Numbered from the stretch's first letter, positions 1-10,211 are shown. The stretch: 15,582 nucleotides of DNA from Schizophyllum amplum (GCA_007026445.1 VDMD01000285.1:1-15582); one strand, 5' to 3'. The notes: a model not told the origin generated them from the letters alone. Translations and numbers: made by a program.

Positions 1-628
1 CGACACTTGACAATTGACCGTTGAGGACGTGAGGCCCGAGGATCGGCGGGAGTCTGACTGTAGCAGTTAATTCAATGCGCCTGGTATACCGAACCCATGT
101 ATAACCACCAAACAGCTGAACAATGGTGCACTGCAAACGTATCGCGACAACAGAAGACATGATGAAAGTAACATGATAATACAGGAACGCTCTACCTATA
201 TACTACTCGCCAGGGTAACGCAGTAGATGGGGAATACTGTTACTTTACGGGTAAATGAGGGCGGCAGCTGCAGCGGCCACTCGGGTGCAAGACACAGGAA
301 CGAGCGTGGGGTGAAGCAGGCGCAGGACAAGTAAAGGAAACGTGGGATGGGCGGATAAGCGCAACATACGTGGTATCATAACAAACACGAAGTGTCGTGA
401 CGACGTGAGGGAATTACGGTCCTGAGAACGGAAAGGGATATGTATGCAATGAATAATATATAGCCATACGGTAGACGCCGCATTGAGCGACGGGGGCGGC
501 GGAAGATCAGTGCGAGGTAGTGGCAGCAATACGGGCGGGCGGGGGCGCGAATGAGGAAAACATGCCAGGGCGAGCACGGGCGGGCAACAAGGAGCACGGG
601 GAGAATCCAGATTAAGCAGTCTGTGTCA
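1..628. other. Left-edge non-coding stretch (RhoGEF 3' side)
   Basis: I see no credible gene here. Open frames in this stretch are arginine/proline-rich by-products of GC-rich sequence and show no recognisable domain. The part next to 628 is presumably the 3' UTR of the minus-strand RhoGEF gene. Reading that strand, an AT-rich patch with TATATA and TACATA words lies near 440-470, about 160-190 nt past the stop, and could serve as a 3'-end processing efficiency element. That role is inference. A G-rich stretch (about 489-546) has no clear function. Confidence 0.5.
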
Positions 629-3600
629 TCAAACATTTTTCAGAGTCGGGTCATTCCTCACAATCTGGCGATAGAGGCCTACCCCAGAGTCCTCCGACGG
701 TGCCGGCGATTGCATCGCCTTGGCCGCCGGCCTCGCCGCGGTGGCAGGCGTGCTCGTCTGCGACACGTTGCGTGGTCGTCGTGCGTTCGTAGGCGGGGTC
801 GACAGTGGCGACGTCGGGCTGTTCCACGCAGGCCGCGCCGCGATGGTCGCCTTCGATCCATGACCTTCCTCCGACTGTTGTGCGCGACGCGAAGTCGGCG
901 TCGTCGTTGTCCTGCGGCTTCCCGGCCGTAGCGGCTGTTGGGTGCTGTCGCCGGAAACCAGCCGTGTCCCGAATTTGGCATTGGCGGACGATTCGCGACC
1001 ATAGGAAACGCCTCCGGGAACACCTCCGCGACGCGGGACAGTGACGCGCCCCATCTTGTTGATGGGCTTCTGGACGGTGATCTTGTCCGCACCCCAGTAG
1101 GAGAAGCTCATCTTGCTTTTCCTGTCCGAGTCGTCCGACTCCATGCCCGGGTCATCCTCGTTGGTAGGCGTCGGGCTCAACATGTTCGAGTTGTGCTTCT
1201 GCGCCTTCGAGCGTGCAACACTGTACAGAGGTGAGTACATGCAACACACAAAGATGAAGCGTAGCTCACTCGTCCATGGAGACGACCCCCTCTCGAGGTT
1301 GCATAACCTCCCCGATATCCCATGTCTCGATCTGTATTTTATTGAGTTTAAGGGCTCTTCCGGGCGATAACTGCGCACCTTGAGAAACTTGTACAAATTA
1401 CGAGGTCGTGTGGTCGAATTCCTCCGTCCCGTGGTTGCATACTTGGCCTTCCCTTGGAACTCTGGTAATGAGTTTGTTCGCGAGGCGGTGTGCGCGACAA
1501 GTGGCAGTGACGTCGTGCCCGTGCGCTGGCATTGGAGAACCACATCGTTGAACACCACAAACCACAGGTCCTTCTTCCCACCGATACCCCCGAGTTCGGA
1601 TTGAGAACGTCGCTTAGCCGTTTGAACGACGACTTTCCTCGCACGTTCTTCCCATTGATCATGGTAGGCGGCGGTGTCGGAGAGCCATATCCCCCAGGGC
1701 CGATGCTGCCTAGCGTGGGTGCACACTGCCGCTCCTCGACCAATATACGCGATGGCTTCGGCTGCGCGAGCTGCCGCACCTTCTCCAATCCTTCGATACG
1801 CGCAAAGACGTCGCGTGTCTTGTCGCGCTCCTCCTTCTGTATCTTCTCATCCTCGATGCTGCGCACGATCTGCTCGACCTCCGCGACCATCTGCAACGTA
1901 CTTTCGTACTCGAATGTACTCGGGTCGGTGTGGAAAAGTAGGTTCTGGAAGAGGAGCGGGTATTTGAGCAGCCGCTGGAATGGCTTGGAGAGTGTGATCG
2001 CGAGTCCAGTCTCGCCTTTGTCCGTGGCGATCTCTTCGAGCTTCTGGAAGGCTTTGCAGACCTTTTGCCATTCGTGCGCGTCCTGTTTCTTCGGCTTCTT
2101 GGTGTTGTTGACGTTCGAGAGCGCGTCGTCAACCTGCTCCAGTGCGCGCTCGAGATGCAGCACATATCTGGCGTAGCCTTGGAAGATGTCGGACTGCAGG
2201 AGTGTTAGCTAATGAGGAAGGACCCGCGACCTGGCACTCACGTTGGACACGAATACGTCGGCTAGCGACCGCACGAGCGGGTACTGGTCTTCGTACCTCT
2301 TCTTGAGAGCCTCGCAGAGCCGCTTATGTCCGTCTAGGACACCGCCGTCGATAACCTCGAGACATACCCGCAGGTCTTCTGGAAGCTGATGCGGCGCTAT
2401 GGAATCGCCAAGCACGTTTGCCTGACCCTCTGACCCTTGACTCTTCTTCAGCTTGCGCAGCACCCAGAACGCGCCGGTGCGGGGGATGAGACCTTTCGTT
2501 CGGTGCCCTGGCTGAAGTTGCGCTCGCGCTCCATGATGACAGATTGCCGCCCGAGAGAGTGAGTGGATGCGCTGGGATTATTCCGCGGTGGTGGTGGCAA
2601 CGAGTGATGTGATCTTGAAGGGAAGGGTACTGCGGTGCCGCCCTTGCCGCCTGCGTTCTTCGTCACGGTGGCACGGTAGGGTGATCGCGGATGATTGAGA
2701 CGCGCAGCTTGGCTCATAGCGCCGCCAGGCCGTCGATAACTCCTACCTAGCTGGTCGTCGTGCTCGTCTTCCTCGTCTGTGTCGAGCGTGTCGGCGTCCA
2801 CGTGTTGTGTGGGGGGCGTGACGGATGGAGGCGTGGGGGACATGAAGCGTGCGGCTATGGGAGGAAGATGATCGTTGGAAGAAGATAAAGGGGACTCCGA
2901 GCGAAGGTAGTCGTAGTCCAGATTAGGTGTAGAGGAGACAGGAGTGGCTGAGGCAGAGAAGGGATGGAGGAGAGGATCGATGAATGTTTCCTTCATCTTT
3001 ATTAGTTCTTGGACGTATCTGCGGAGAGTCAGAGGAGCAAACGTACAGTAATTGATACTCACCTCTCCTCGCTGGATATGATCTCGAATAGCACCTCCTG
3101 TCGCGTCCGCTCGCGAGAGCCGAGGTTGGAAACGAGGTCGTCTTCGGTGACTTCGCTCCAGGACTGGGCAGAGAGTATGCGACTGCTGCCGTCGGAAGGC
3201 GCGGTCGAGACAGGTGTGCCCGAGCGGAGGGACGCGGCAGAGCCCTGCATGGAGGGGGATGTTGTGCGCACCGATGCCTTGGCGCTAGCCTTGGTAGAGC
3301 CGACATCGGTTCTGGAGGACGACGCGCCGGTGGAGGCGCGCGGTTTCTCGCCGTGGGCGGCCTGAAAGCGTGAGACAGTCGTCTTCGCTGGCAGTGGCGA
3401 AGACGCTGTGAGGGTGGGGGTAGTGGGCTCAGATGGGACGCGGTCCAGACCAGCGGGCGTTGGGGGAGGCGAGATGAAGGCGACCTTCTTGTGCACGTCG
3501 CTGCTGGCGATGCTCCCGTTCAGCGTCTTGCGCGAGCTGCGGCCTGTGGACTCTTGCTCGTGGCGCGGCAGGCCTGCGGGGAGGTCGGGGACGGTGTCCT

Positions 3601-3865
3601 CGCTGCCTTCGGGCGGCGTCGGTGTCGGTGTCGGGGACGGCGAGGGATCGTTGCGCGGCCTCTGCGCCGGCGCAAGCTGGTCCGCAATCTCCTCAGGGAC
3701 GACCTCGGGCAGCGGCTTGAAGGACGTGTAGCTCGTCGGCGTCGCCGTCTGGCGTTGCGGCTCTTCCGGTGGCCATGGGCGCAGCGGCGGTAGCTTCTCC
3801 CTCGGCGCACCACTGTCTCTCTCCTTGCCGCTGTTGCCAAAGTGACGAGAGAAAAAGGCCTTCAT
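629..3865 (-). CDS. Rho guanine-nucleotide exchange factor, DH-PH domain protein (two apparent frameshifts)
   Basis: Probably catalyses GDP/GTP exchange on a Rho-family GTPase in polarity or wall signalling (family knowledge). Exons on the minus strand: 3865-3063, 3018-2242, 2193-1379, 1331-1270 and 1220-629; introns of 44, 48, 47 and 49 nt have GT-AG ends. The corrected product is about 1016 aa. Residues 1-250 are a Pro/Ser/Thr-rich disordered head. The DH domain starts near 253 (EVLFEIISSEERYVQELIK), is interrupted by about 190 disordered residues, and resumes at LPEDLRVCLEVIDGGVLDGH (about 478). The diagnostic DH helix PFQRLLKYPLL is near 598-608. A PH-like region runs from KKDLWFVVFNDVVLQC (about 730) to MSFSYWGAD (about 865). 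The tail is basic and disordered, ending SGVGLYRQIVRNDPTL. As written the frame breaks at 2481-2485 and 1587-1591, each time losing one base in a 5-base C or G run. The domain call is firm; the orthologue name is not. Confidence 0.85.
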
Positions 3866-4198
3866 CGCAGCGGGCGACGGCGGCGACGACGAACGGGAAA
3901 CGAGCCTCGCGGTGTGCAGTCAAACTTTCCCACTGCCCGCGCGCCTCATGGCACCCATCAATTCTGAGCCGTTTCGGCTCGCTCAATTGTTTCTCATCCA
4001 ATTGCAGGCAGGACAATCGTGGGGACATGGGGTTGATACTGCAGGCGTAGATTCATTATTTGCAGACGCTGCAGCGTCGCGTACACGACAATCCGCAGTT
4101 CGCAGCAAGTCACAGGGAGTTTCAAACAATCTATACTTTCCCCAAATCGTAACCATAAGTACTAGGATGTGCTAGGTATCCGAGGCGCGTCATCAACT
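3866..4198. other. Intergenic gap: RhoGEF upstream region and asparagine synthetase 3' side
   Basis: This 333-bp gap separates two tandem minus-strand genes, so it holds the RhoGEF promoter and leader plus the asparagine synthetase 3' UTR. It contains a perfect 6-bp inverted repeat (3966-3980) and two CAATTG words at about 3984 and 4000, the second preceded by C to give CCAAT. No coding region is supported. Confidence 0.5.
3966..3980. repeat. Short perfect inverted repeat upstream of the RhoGEF gene
   Basis: GAGCCG and CGGCTC flank a TTT spacer. It lies about 100 bp before the RhoGEF start codon. It could be a binding site for a dimeric factor (it contains CCG-N3-CGG) or a chance palindrome in GC-rich DNA. 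The repeat is seen directly; the function is unknown. Confidence 0.35.
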
Positions 4199-6348
4199 TC
4201 ACTCCTCCGCCTCAACACCGTACGCGGAGTTGTGTATGCTCACACTGCGCCCACTCGGATCAGGCGCGCAGCCCCAGTCGCCGCGCGGTATCCACCGAAC
4301 AGCGGTACTTGCCGCCGCCTCCGTAGGGAATAGCCCGTCGAAGATCTCCCGGATGAAGTACGCCTCCTTCGTATCCGGCACATCCGTTGTCCAGCGCTCT
4401 TCGCGCTTCGCAAACGCGTCGTCGGGCACGATAGCTGCGGCGTGGTCTTTGATGCTACGAGGATGTTAGCCGACGTAGGAAGGGGAGGGCTAAGTTTCAA
4501 CTTACCCGTCGATCCACGAGTAGCCGACACCGTCAGAGAATTGCTCCTTCTGGCGCCAGAGGATAGATTTCGGAAGGTATGGCTTGCCGTCGGGTGCGCA
4601 GTCGAATGCTTTCCGGATGATGTACTGCAAGCTAGTCAGCAACAGCGAGGGCTAAGTCAAGTGCGCACGTTTACCTTCTCCATTTTGGGGCAGCCATCCT
4701 CGTCGAATTCCTGTTGTGAGCCTTTGCTGAACAGCTTCTCTTTCGGATCGATGTTCATGGCGGTCTCAAGGAAGGACTTGTCGAGGAAAGGTACGCGTGC
4801 TTCCAAGCCCCATGCCATTGTTGACCTGAGTAGTGAATCAGCCACAAGTTCAGCGACAAATGAGTGAAGACATACTTGTTAGCGCGCAGGCAGTCGGAGG
4901 TATGCAAGTTTTTCACGCGACGGACGCATTCCTGGTGGAACGAAGTGGCATCCGGAGCGGCGTGGAAGTACAAGTATCCTGAGAAATATGCACTTTAGTA
5001 TACGAGCGGACGAACCGGGATATGCACGCACCTCCGAAGACCTCATCACTGCCCTCGCCACTAAGCACCATCTTGACGCCCATAGCCTTGATTTTCCGGC
5101 TGAGGAGGTACATGGGTGTGCTTGCACGAACAGTGGTAACGTCGTAGGTCTCCAGGTGGTGAATGACATCCGGGATGGCGTCGAGGCCCTCCTGCACGGT
5201 GAAAACGTATTCATGATGCACTGTGCCGAGGTAGCTGGCGACTTTTCTTGCGGCCAACAGATCAGGCGAGTTCTCCAGACCGATGGAGAACGAGTGTAGT
5301 CGTGGCCAAGACGCCAAAGATGCTGCAACTCGAGTTAGCAGTGCATGAGGGGCACAATGATGAAGATCCGTACCTTCTTCAGCGATCATCTGCGTGTTGG
5401 GTGTTGCGGGTCCACTTGCGATCTCCTTGAGCTTCCGCTGGCGCAGCTCATACTGGGCCTGAGAAACCTTCTCCGTCTCACGTGCGGCAATGGCGGCGAT
5501 GAGACTGCTGTCCAGTCCACCGCTGAGCAGAACACCGTACGGAACCTCAGACATGAGACGCTTGCGCACGGCAGCTTCGAGGCCTTCGCGGAGCGCGGTC
5601 AAGTCGACGGGGTTGCGAGGTATGCGGCCGCCTTCCAAGTCCCCATCCCACCAGGTTGGGTTGAAGTAGCGTTCGGTGGACTGATCGCGGGAGTCATAGA
5701 CGTGGCCGGGGGGGAAGGCGATGATTTTATCGCAGTCCTCGACGAGTGCTTTCAGCTCCGAGGCGAACCAGGTTACACCGGGAGTCTTTGAGTTCCACCC
5801 CTGATAGAGCGTGGTGATACCGATAGGATCGCGGGCGGCAATGATGCGCGAGGGGGTGACGGACTCGTCAAGCAGGATGAAGGAAAACATGCCGTCAAGC
5901 ATGCCGACCAATGCCTTGTCGTGCTTCTTGTACTGCTCTGCGTGTCAGCGCGAGAGGTGCAACGTTGCGGGCAGCAGACGTACCAAGGGCAGAATGACCT
6001 CGCAGTCAGAATGAGTCTTGAACTTGGCGTCCGGGAGATCCTTCTTCAACGCGACATGGTTGTAGATCTCACCGTTGACGGCGAGGATGAGCTTTCCATC
6101 GTCGCTGACGAGGGGCTGCGCGCCAGTGTCTGCATGGCATAGATTAGTCAAGTGGGTTATAGAGAGACCCTGCAGCACGCACCGACACCGACGATAGCCA
6201 GACGCTCGTGTACGAGGACACAGTCCTTGCCCACAAAACATCCCGACCAGTCAGGACCGCGGTGGCGCAGCTTCTTGGAGAGCGCGATCATGCGCGCCCT
6301 GCACATAACAGGCTGTACAATGCCATGGGCTCCCAAGATGGCACACAT
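4199..6348 (-). CDS. asn1: Asparagine synthetase (glutamine-hydrolysing), complete
   Basis: Makes asparagine from aspartate, glutamine and ATP (EC 6.3.5.4) in the cytosol. Eight exons: 6348-6183, 6129-5984, 5932-5374, 5322-5032, 4978-4876, 4825-4675, 4624-4506 and 4454-4199. The seven introns are 50-53 nt. The spliced length is 1791 nt, giving 596 aa with no frame break. The N-terminal class II glutaminase domain has Cys2 as nucleophile, RHRGPD at 28-33, HERLAIVG at 47-54 with Arg49, and NGEIYNH at 74-80, matching the Arg49/Asn74/Gly75/Glu76 layout known from bacterial AsnB. The synthetase domain has the PP-loop SGGLDS at 241-246 and [11 protein letters not shown] at 378-388. Residue 3 is Ala where Gly is usual. 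The start has a CCACCACC context. Three TGACTC cores lie 33-91 bp upstream, consistent with Gcn4/CPC1 control. Confidence 0.97.
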
Positions 6349-7173
6349 GGTGGTGGTTGTGGAAGAGGAGGAGGATGCGGGAGTCAGGCGCGGATTGACT
6401 CGAGCTGATCTGCAGTCAAAGCGGGATAAAGATGACTCTATCTCCTTTCGGAAGAATAATGGACGGTTTCGGCCGAAGGCGGCTCAGCTCTGCAGAAAGT
6501 TCGGAGGAAGCGCGTCAACCATTGTTTTGCATAGAACCCATTCGCCAGTGCCCAGTGTGCCACATTGCGAGTCCGAGGAGCTGCACAAGGAGTTATACTT
6601 GGGGCAGTCTGAGCAGCCGTCACGACCGGGGAGAACTGACTGCGACTCCTGCTCTGGGCCCGTCAGTCCGACGTACATAGCAGAAGGAAGAGTCCGTGTA
6701 CCTTCTCGCCAGAGTCAATGCCTCTCACGCCACTAGGGGAAGTATGTGTCTGCGCGCGCCGCGCGGTAGCTCGCAAATAGTCCGTAGGCTATGCTGGCCA
6801 TGGCCGCGCTTCATGATGATTCATTTCTAGGCGCCAAGCGAGCAGATGGGTTGCAGTAAAGACTCCTTTAAATCGGACAGAGACGTAGACTCGTATCCAG
6901 TGTGCGCGAAGTGAAGTGGACGATAAAAGGTTGAGAAAAGGAACGCGTGCGAAGGGTCAGGTGATCGCAGACTCGCAATCACGTTGTGTCCGTTGCTCCT
7001 TTGGGCTGTGGCGCCTTCCCAAATTGGTGCTCCTTGTCTTGCCCGCCCATATAGCCGCCGTGCCTGTGCCATGGCCCATATACTTCTTCCTTCCCCTCTC
7101 GCGCTGGCGGGCTTCGTGTTGTTCTTCATTTCATTCCTTTTGATTTTTTCTCACCTTCATTCGGGCTTCCTGC
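6349..7173. other. Divergent intergenic region between asparagine synthetase and the HMG-box gene
   Basis: This 825-bp gap between two start codons must hold both promoters. Near the asparagine synthetase end are three TGACTC cores. A single ACGCGT lies at 6943-6948 and an inverted CCAAT (ATTGG) near 7023-7027. The 7080-7175 part is strongly pyrimidine-rich. Open frames that run through it on the plus strand extend out of asparagine synthetase exon 1 and its first intron; they have no domain and are treated as spurious. Confidence 0.6.
6381..6439. promoter_or_regulatory. Cluster of three TGACTC cores (Gcn4/CPC1-like sites)
   Basis: TGACTC occurs on the minus strand at 6381-6386 and on the plus strand at 6396-6401 and 6433-6438. 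The last, ATGACTCTA, resembles the classic weak Gcn4 site type ATGACTCTT. All lie within 91 bp upstream of the asparagine synthetase start. Amino-acid starvation control of asparagine synthetase by bZIP factors of this family is established in yeast; action here is inferred from position and motif. Confidence 0.5.
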
Positions 7174-7196
7174 ATGCAGACTGGCGAGGTCCATGA
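7071..7196 (+). other. Possible upstream ORF or missed first exon overlapping the HMG-box start
   Basis: An ATG in strong context (GCC before, G after) opens a 41-codon frame that ends at 7196, overlapping the HMG-box start at 7174 in another frame. The peptide is very hydrophobic (stretch AGFVLFFISFLLIF). Either it is an inhibitory upstream ORF, or it is part of an unrecognised first exon and intron: a GT at 7116 and the CAG ending at 7179, after a long pyrimidine tract, would join the first 15 codons in phase to the HMG reading frame. That donor (GTGTTG) is weak. No transcript evidence is available. Confidence 0.3.
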
Positions 7197-8836
7197 AGAC
7201 GTTCAACAGCCTGCTGCTGCTGTCGACGCCGCCCCCAAGCCAGATGACGACCTCCTCGTCAAGTTGGAGGATCCTGACGACACGCAATTTGATGGTCGCC
7301 CGCCAAATGCATACATTCTTTTCCATCGGGCCTTCTTAAAGTGCAGCAACACGACGATTGGCAACGTTTGGGCGGAGGGAAATATCCAGCAGCGTACCTG
7401 TGAGTGTGGACGTCAAACTATGGATGGAAGCTAACTCAGCTGAAGCTCAAAAATGGAAGGAGCTCTCCGAGGAAGACCGCGCACGCTTCTACGCGCGTGC
7501 TGCCCAGCTAAAGGCCGAGTACGATGCACGTCCTCACGAGTCGGAAAGACGGCGCCCTCCGAAGAGGAAACAACTATCCTCCAGCGCTGAGGTGGAATCG
7601 CCGTCTGGGCCTTCTACACCACTGTCCAAGGTCCCCCGTACGGCTTCTGCCTCACCTGTCATCATGAACCCTCAACACGAACCCGTCGTCTCGATCCGCA
7701 AGAGCAGCTACGCGCGTTCTTCTGGTGCGTACCAATCGATCATAAACCTTACTTAGTTACTGACTTCCATACAGCCACTCACGCTCCTTATTCCAGGCAC
7801 ACTGCTCGCGCGCATGCAGCAGCCACGAACACTCATTCTCGCCCGCCACCACCTACTGTACATATCCCGGCCTACGAGGACAACCCTCGGCAGTATAATC
7901 CCCCCTTCGACACCGCGACGTTCTCGTCTCCAAGCTGCGTCAGCCCACCGAGACTCAGGGGCCGTTTCTGGTCCGCCACCAGTACTTCTCCCTGCTCCCC
8001 CTATGAGGGCTGCCTTCGTCCCCCGCAAGCCCAGTACGGACAACACATTCCGTCCGGTTCCGCTCTCGTCGCTTTATTCTGCGGCGAGCACGTCACCGCC
8101 GCTCGAGTCTGGCGAAGATGTCCCTCAGGGCGATGGGCAGACTTCGATGGCACAGGTTTTCCCCCATCGGCGCTCTTCAAGCAATTCCGAAAGATTTCGA
8201 CTTCCATACTACGGTGGCTACTCAGTATCCTTGTTCAGCGCTGCCTATTCGCAACATGGGAGCTATGGCCGACAGGACCTGTACCAACAGCCTGCCATGA
8301 ACGTGCCCTGCGATGCTACCCCGTACGCCTCGCAAGGGTGGCCACCTACTCGCTTCGATTCTATCGTGAGCGCCCACCGACGAGGCTCGCGATCATGGGA
8401 TGTTCCTGGGGTAGAGACAAACCCTGCCTTCCTCGCGGACAACCATCACGCCTACACGATGACGGGCCCGCCGGCTCTCGCTTTCACGGCTGGCTTCACA
8501 CCTCAGTACGGCCCAGTGGCTGCTGAGGTCCAGTACGGTGGATACACTGGCGCTCAATATGATGGAATCAGCGCCCAGATGCCTGATCACCAGGCGTTAT
8601 ATTCCCAGGCGCCATCTCCTCAAGGATTGTCGTACTCAACGCCACCAACGTGGACAGGTTATGGGATCCAGAACCAATCTCAGGACAATTGCAGCTGGGC
8701 CCGGGCAGCGTCGCAGCCACTCTTGTCCTTCCCGGCTGCCACCGGTATGCAGACGTCCATGTCTACGCAAAATGAGCCGTATCCGTCGGAACCGATGCTA
8801 TTTGGACATTGCCCTTCCTATCAACCGCAGGACTGA
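7174..8836 (+). CDS. HMG-box DNA-binding protein, probable transcription factor (two apparent frameshifts)
   Basis: Probable nuclear DNA-binding regulator; targets unknown. Exons: 7174-7399, 7440-7724 and 7775-8836. The introns are 40 and 50 nt; the first has GTGAGT and GCTAAC near its acceptor. The corrected product is about 524 aa. Residues 1-40 are acidic. A divergent HMG box spans about 41-105: GRPPNAYILFHRAFL, then, across the intron, SEAQKWKELSEEDRARFYAR. A basic patch SERRRPPKRKQ follows and may be a nuclear localisation signal. The long C-terminal half is low-complexity, rich in Tyr, Gln, Ser, Pro and Gly, as in activation regions. As written, the third exon needs one extra C at the C6 run 7900-7905 and one at the C5 run 7997-8001; between these two points the middle frame reads RQPTETQGPFLVRHQYFSL. 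The start is uncertain: the ATG has a weak context. Confidence 0.75.
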
Positions 8837-9373
8837 ACTATAAAATCGTCGCAGTCCTCTCTCTTCACTGTTTTTCGCTGAACTTACGGACTTCACCTTT
8901 GCTTTCCTCGCAATTCCCGACTCGCTCTACGCATTACTCTGTATCCTCGCACCGTGTTGCCATAATGTCTCTGTCTCTTCCCTCATATCCTATTTCACCA
9001 CATAATCTGTGCTGCCTATGATCTCTCTACTCATAATTCGTCTGCGTTCGCCGTTGGGCACTGCTGGGCAGATTCTGGTGGCAGTTGACAGTTTCATGAT
9101 CCGTAGTACCATTGCTCGTGCTGAGACAACTTATGTAGCCCTACCTCGTTCTATATTTCTACTGTCATACAGGCTTGATTTCTGGGAGTTTCAAGATGTG
9201 TGGGCTGCCAGTGTTGCGTAGGACGTTGAGGCACCGGCACGAAGCTTCAGTTCAGCTGATCGCTACCGGCACCGTGGATGACGTCGTTTTGCTCATGTTT
9301 TCCCACAAGGTCGCGTGCAGCGCGCCACACCTTTTGCTTTTCTCCCTCATCTTCCCTGCATCTCACCCTTCAA
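8837..9373. other. Intergenic region: HMG-box gene 3' side and phosphatidylserine synthase promoter
   Basis: This 537-bp stretch has no supported gene. It is pyrimidine-rich on the plus strand, with many TCT and TTC words, as in basidiomycete leaders and terminator regions. An ACCGGCAC octamer is repeated at 9233-9240 and 9265-9272, and a TGACGTC word lies at 9279-9285, about 90 bp before the phosphatidylserine synthase start. No clear inositol/choline-response box was seen. Confidence 0.5.
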
Positions 9374-10211
9374 ATGTCCACGATGAGCCAACGAAAAGCG
9401 ACGACCTCGGCGACCACCGCTGAAATGAAGCAAATGAAAGCAGATTCGCTGCAGCAATACCAAGAAACAAATGGCCATTTCTCGTTAGTTAGGTCAGCGC
9501 GAACATCTTGCACAACCGCCGCCAGCTGACAATGGGCGGCTAGGAACTTCCGACTAGCTGATCTGGTCACTATCATGAACGGAGTCTGCGGATCGTTCTC
9601 CGTTTTCTCCTCTGCGCGATTCCTACTGTCAAACGACCCCGACTATCTGTGGGCGGCCCTCGGGCTCCCCCTTGCCGGATTGTTCTTTGACTTCCTCGAT
9701 GGCAAGGTCGCGCGTTGGAGACGATCCAGCAGCATGCTCGGCCAAGAGCTAGACAGCCTGGCTGATCTGGTGCGTCAGCCCGTTCTATCCACGTATGCAC
9801 CTCCGCTGACGCGGCGCTCCGCAGATCTCATTCGGCGTGGCGCCAGCGCTGCTCGCGTTCGTCGTCGGCCTGCGCACCTATCTCGACACAGTGGTTCTGA
9901 CGGGCTTTATTTGCTGTGGGCTTGCCCGCCTCGCGCGCTTCAATGCCACGGTCGCGGTGATTCCGAAAGATGCCGGCGGCAAGTCCAAGTACTTCGAGGG
10001 CCTCCCCATCCCGTCTTCCCTCGGCCTAGTCAGCGTTCTCGCATACTGGACGAAGCAGGGCTGGATCGAGGGGCAGGAGGGCATCCCTTACGGCACCGTC
10101 ACGCTGTGGGGCGCGGCAGGCGGTCGTGGGGAGATCCATATCGTTTCCTTCGTCTTCGCGCTCTGGGCGGCGGCTATGGTTAGCAAGACGCTCCACGTCC
10201 CCAAGCTGTGA
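9374..10211 (+). CDS. CHO1: Phosphatidylserine synthase (CDP-diacylglycerol-serine O-phosphatidyltransferase), complete
   Basis: Transfers a phosphatidyl group from CDP-diacylglycerol to serine in the endoplasmic reticulum membrane, the first step of the fungal de novo route to phosphatidylethanolamine and phosphatidylcholine. Exons: 9374-9492, 9544-9769 and 9825-10211; introns 51 and 55 nt. The spliced length is 732 nt, giving 243 aa, a normal size, with no frame break. The CDP-alcohol phosphatidyltransferase signature is complete: Asp92-Gly93, Ala96-Arg97, Gly106, Asp110 and Asp114 (D-G-x2-A-R-x8-G-x3-D-x3-D). Several hydrophobic membrane segments follow the soluble head, for example about 45-67, 74-91 and 117-140. 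[19 protein letters not shown] before the first segment is typical of fungal Cho1. A second ATG three codons downstream is an alternative start. Confidence 0.95.

Noticed and set aside
489..546. G-rich stretch as a possible G-quadruplex
   Set aside because: Only three closely spaced GGG runs are present in the best segment; the fourth run is far away, so the case is weak.
2448..2488. A 41-nt GT-AG intron in the RhoGEF gene to repair the first frame break
   Set aside because: It restores frame, but the donor (GTCTCA) and acceptor context are poor and it would delete FWVLRKLKK; a lost base in the adjacent C5 run is simpler. Not fully excluded.
6152..6736. Plus-strand open frame (194 codons) running from asparagine synthetase intron 1 into the divergent promoter
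   Set aside because: It overlaps exon 1 of a certain gene, has no recognisable domain, and its composition shifts along its length.
8118..8526. Alternative frames in the HMG-box C-terminal half, as further frameshift candidates
   Set aside because: The chosen frame stays open to 8836 with a steady Tyr/Gln/Ser/Pro composition; the others become Arg/Cys-rich and stop.
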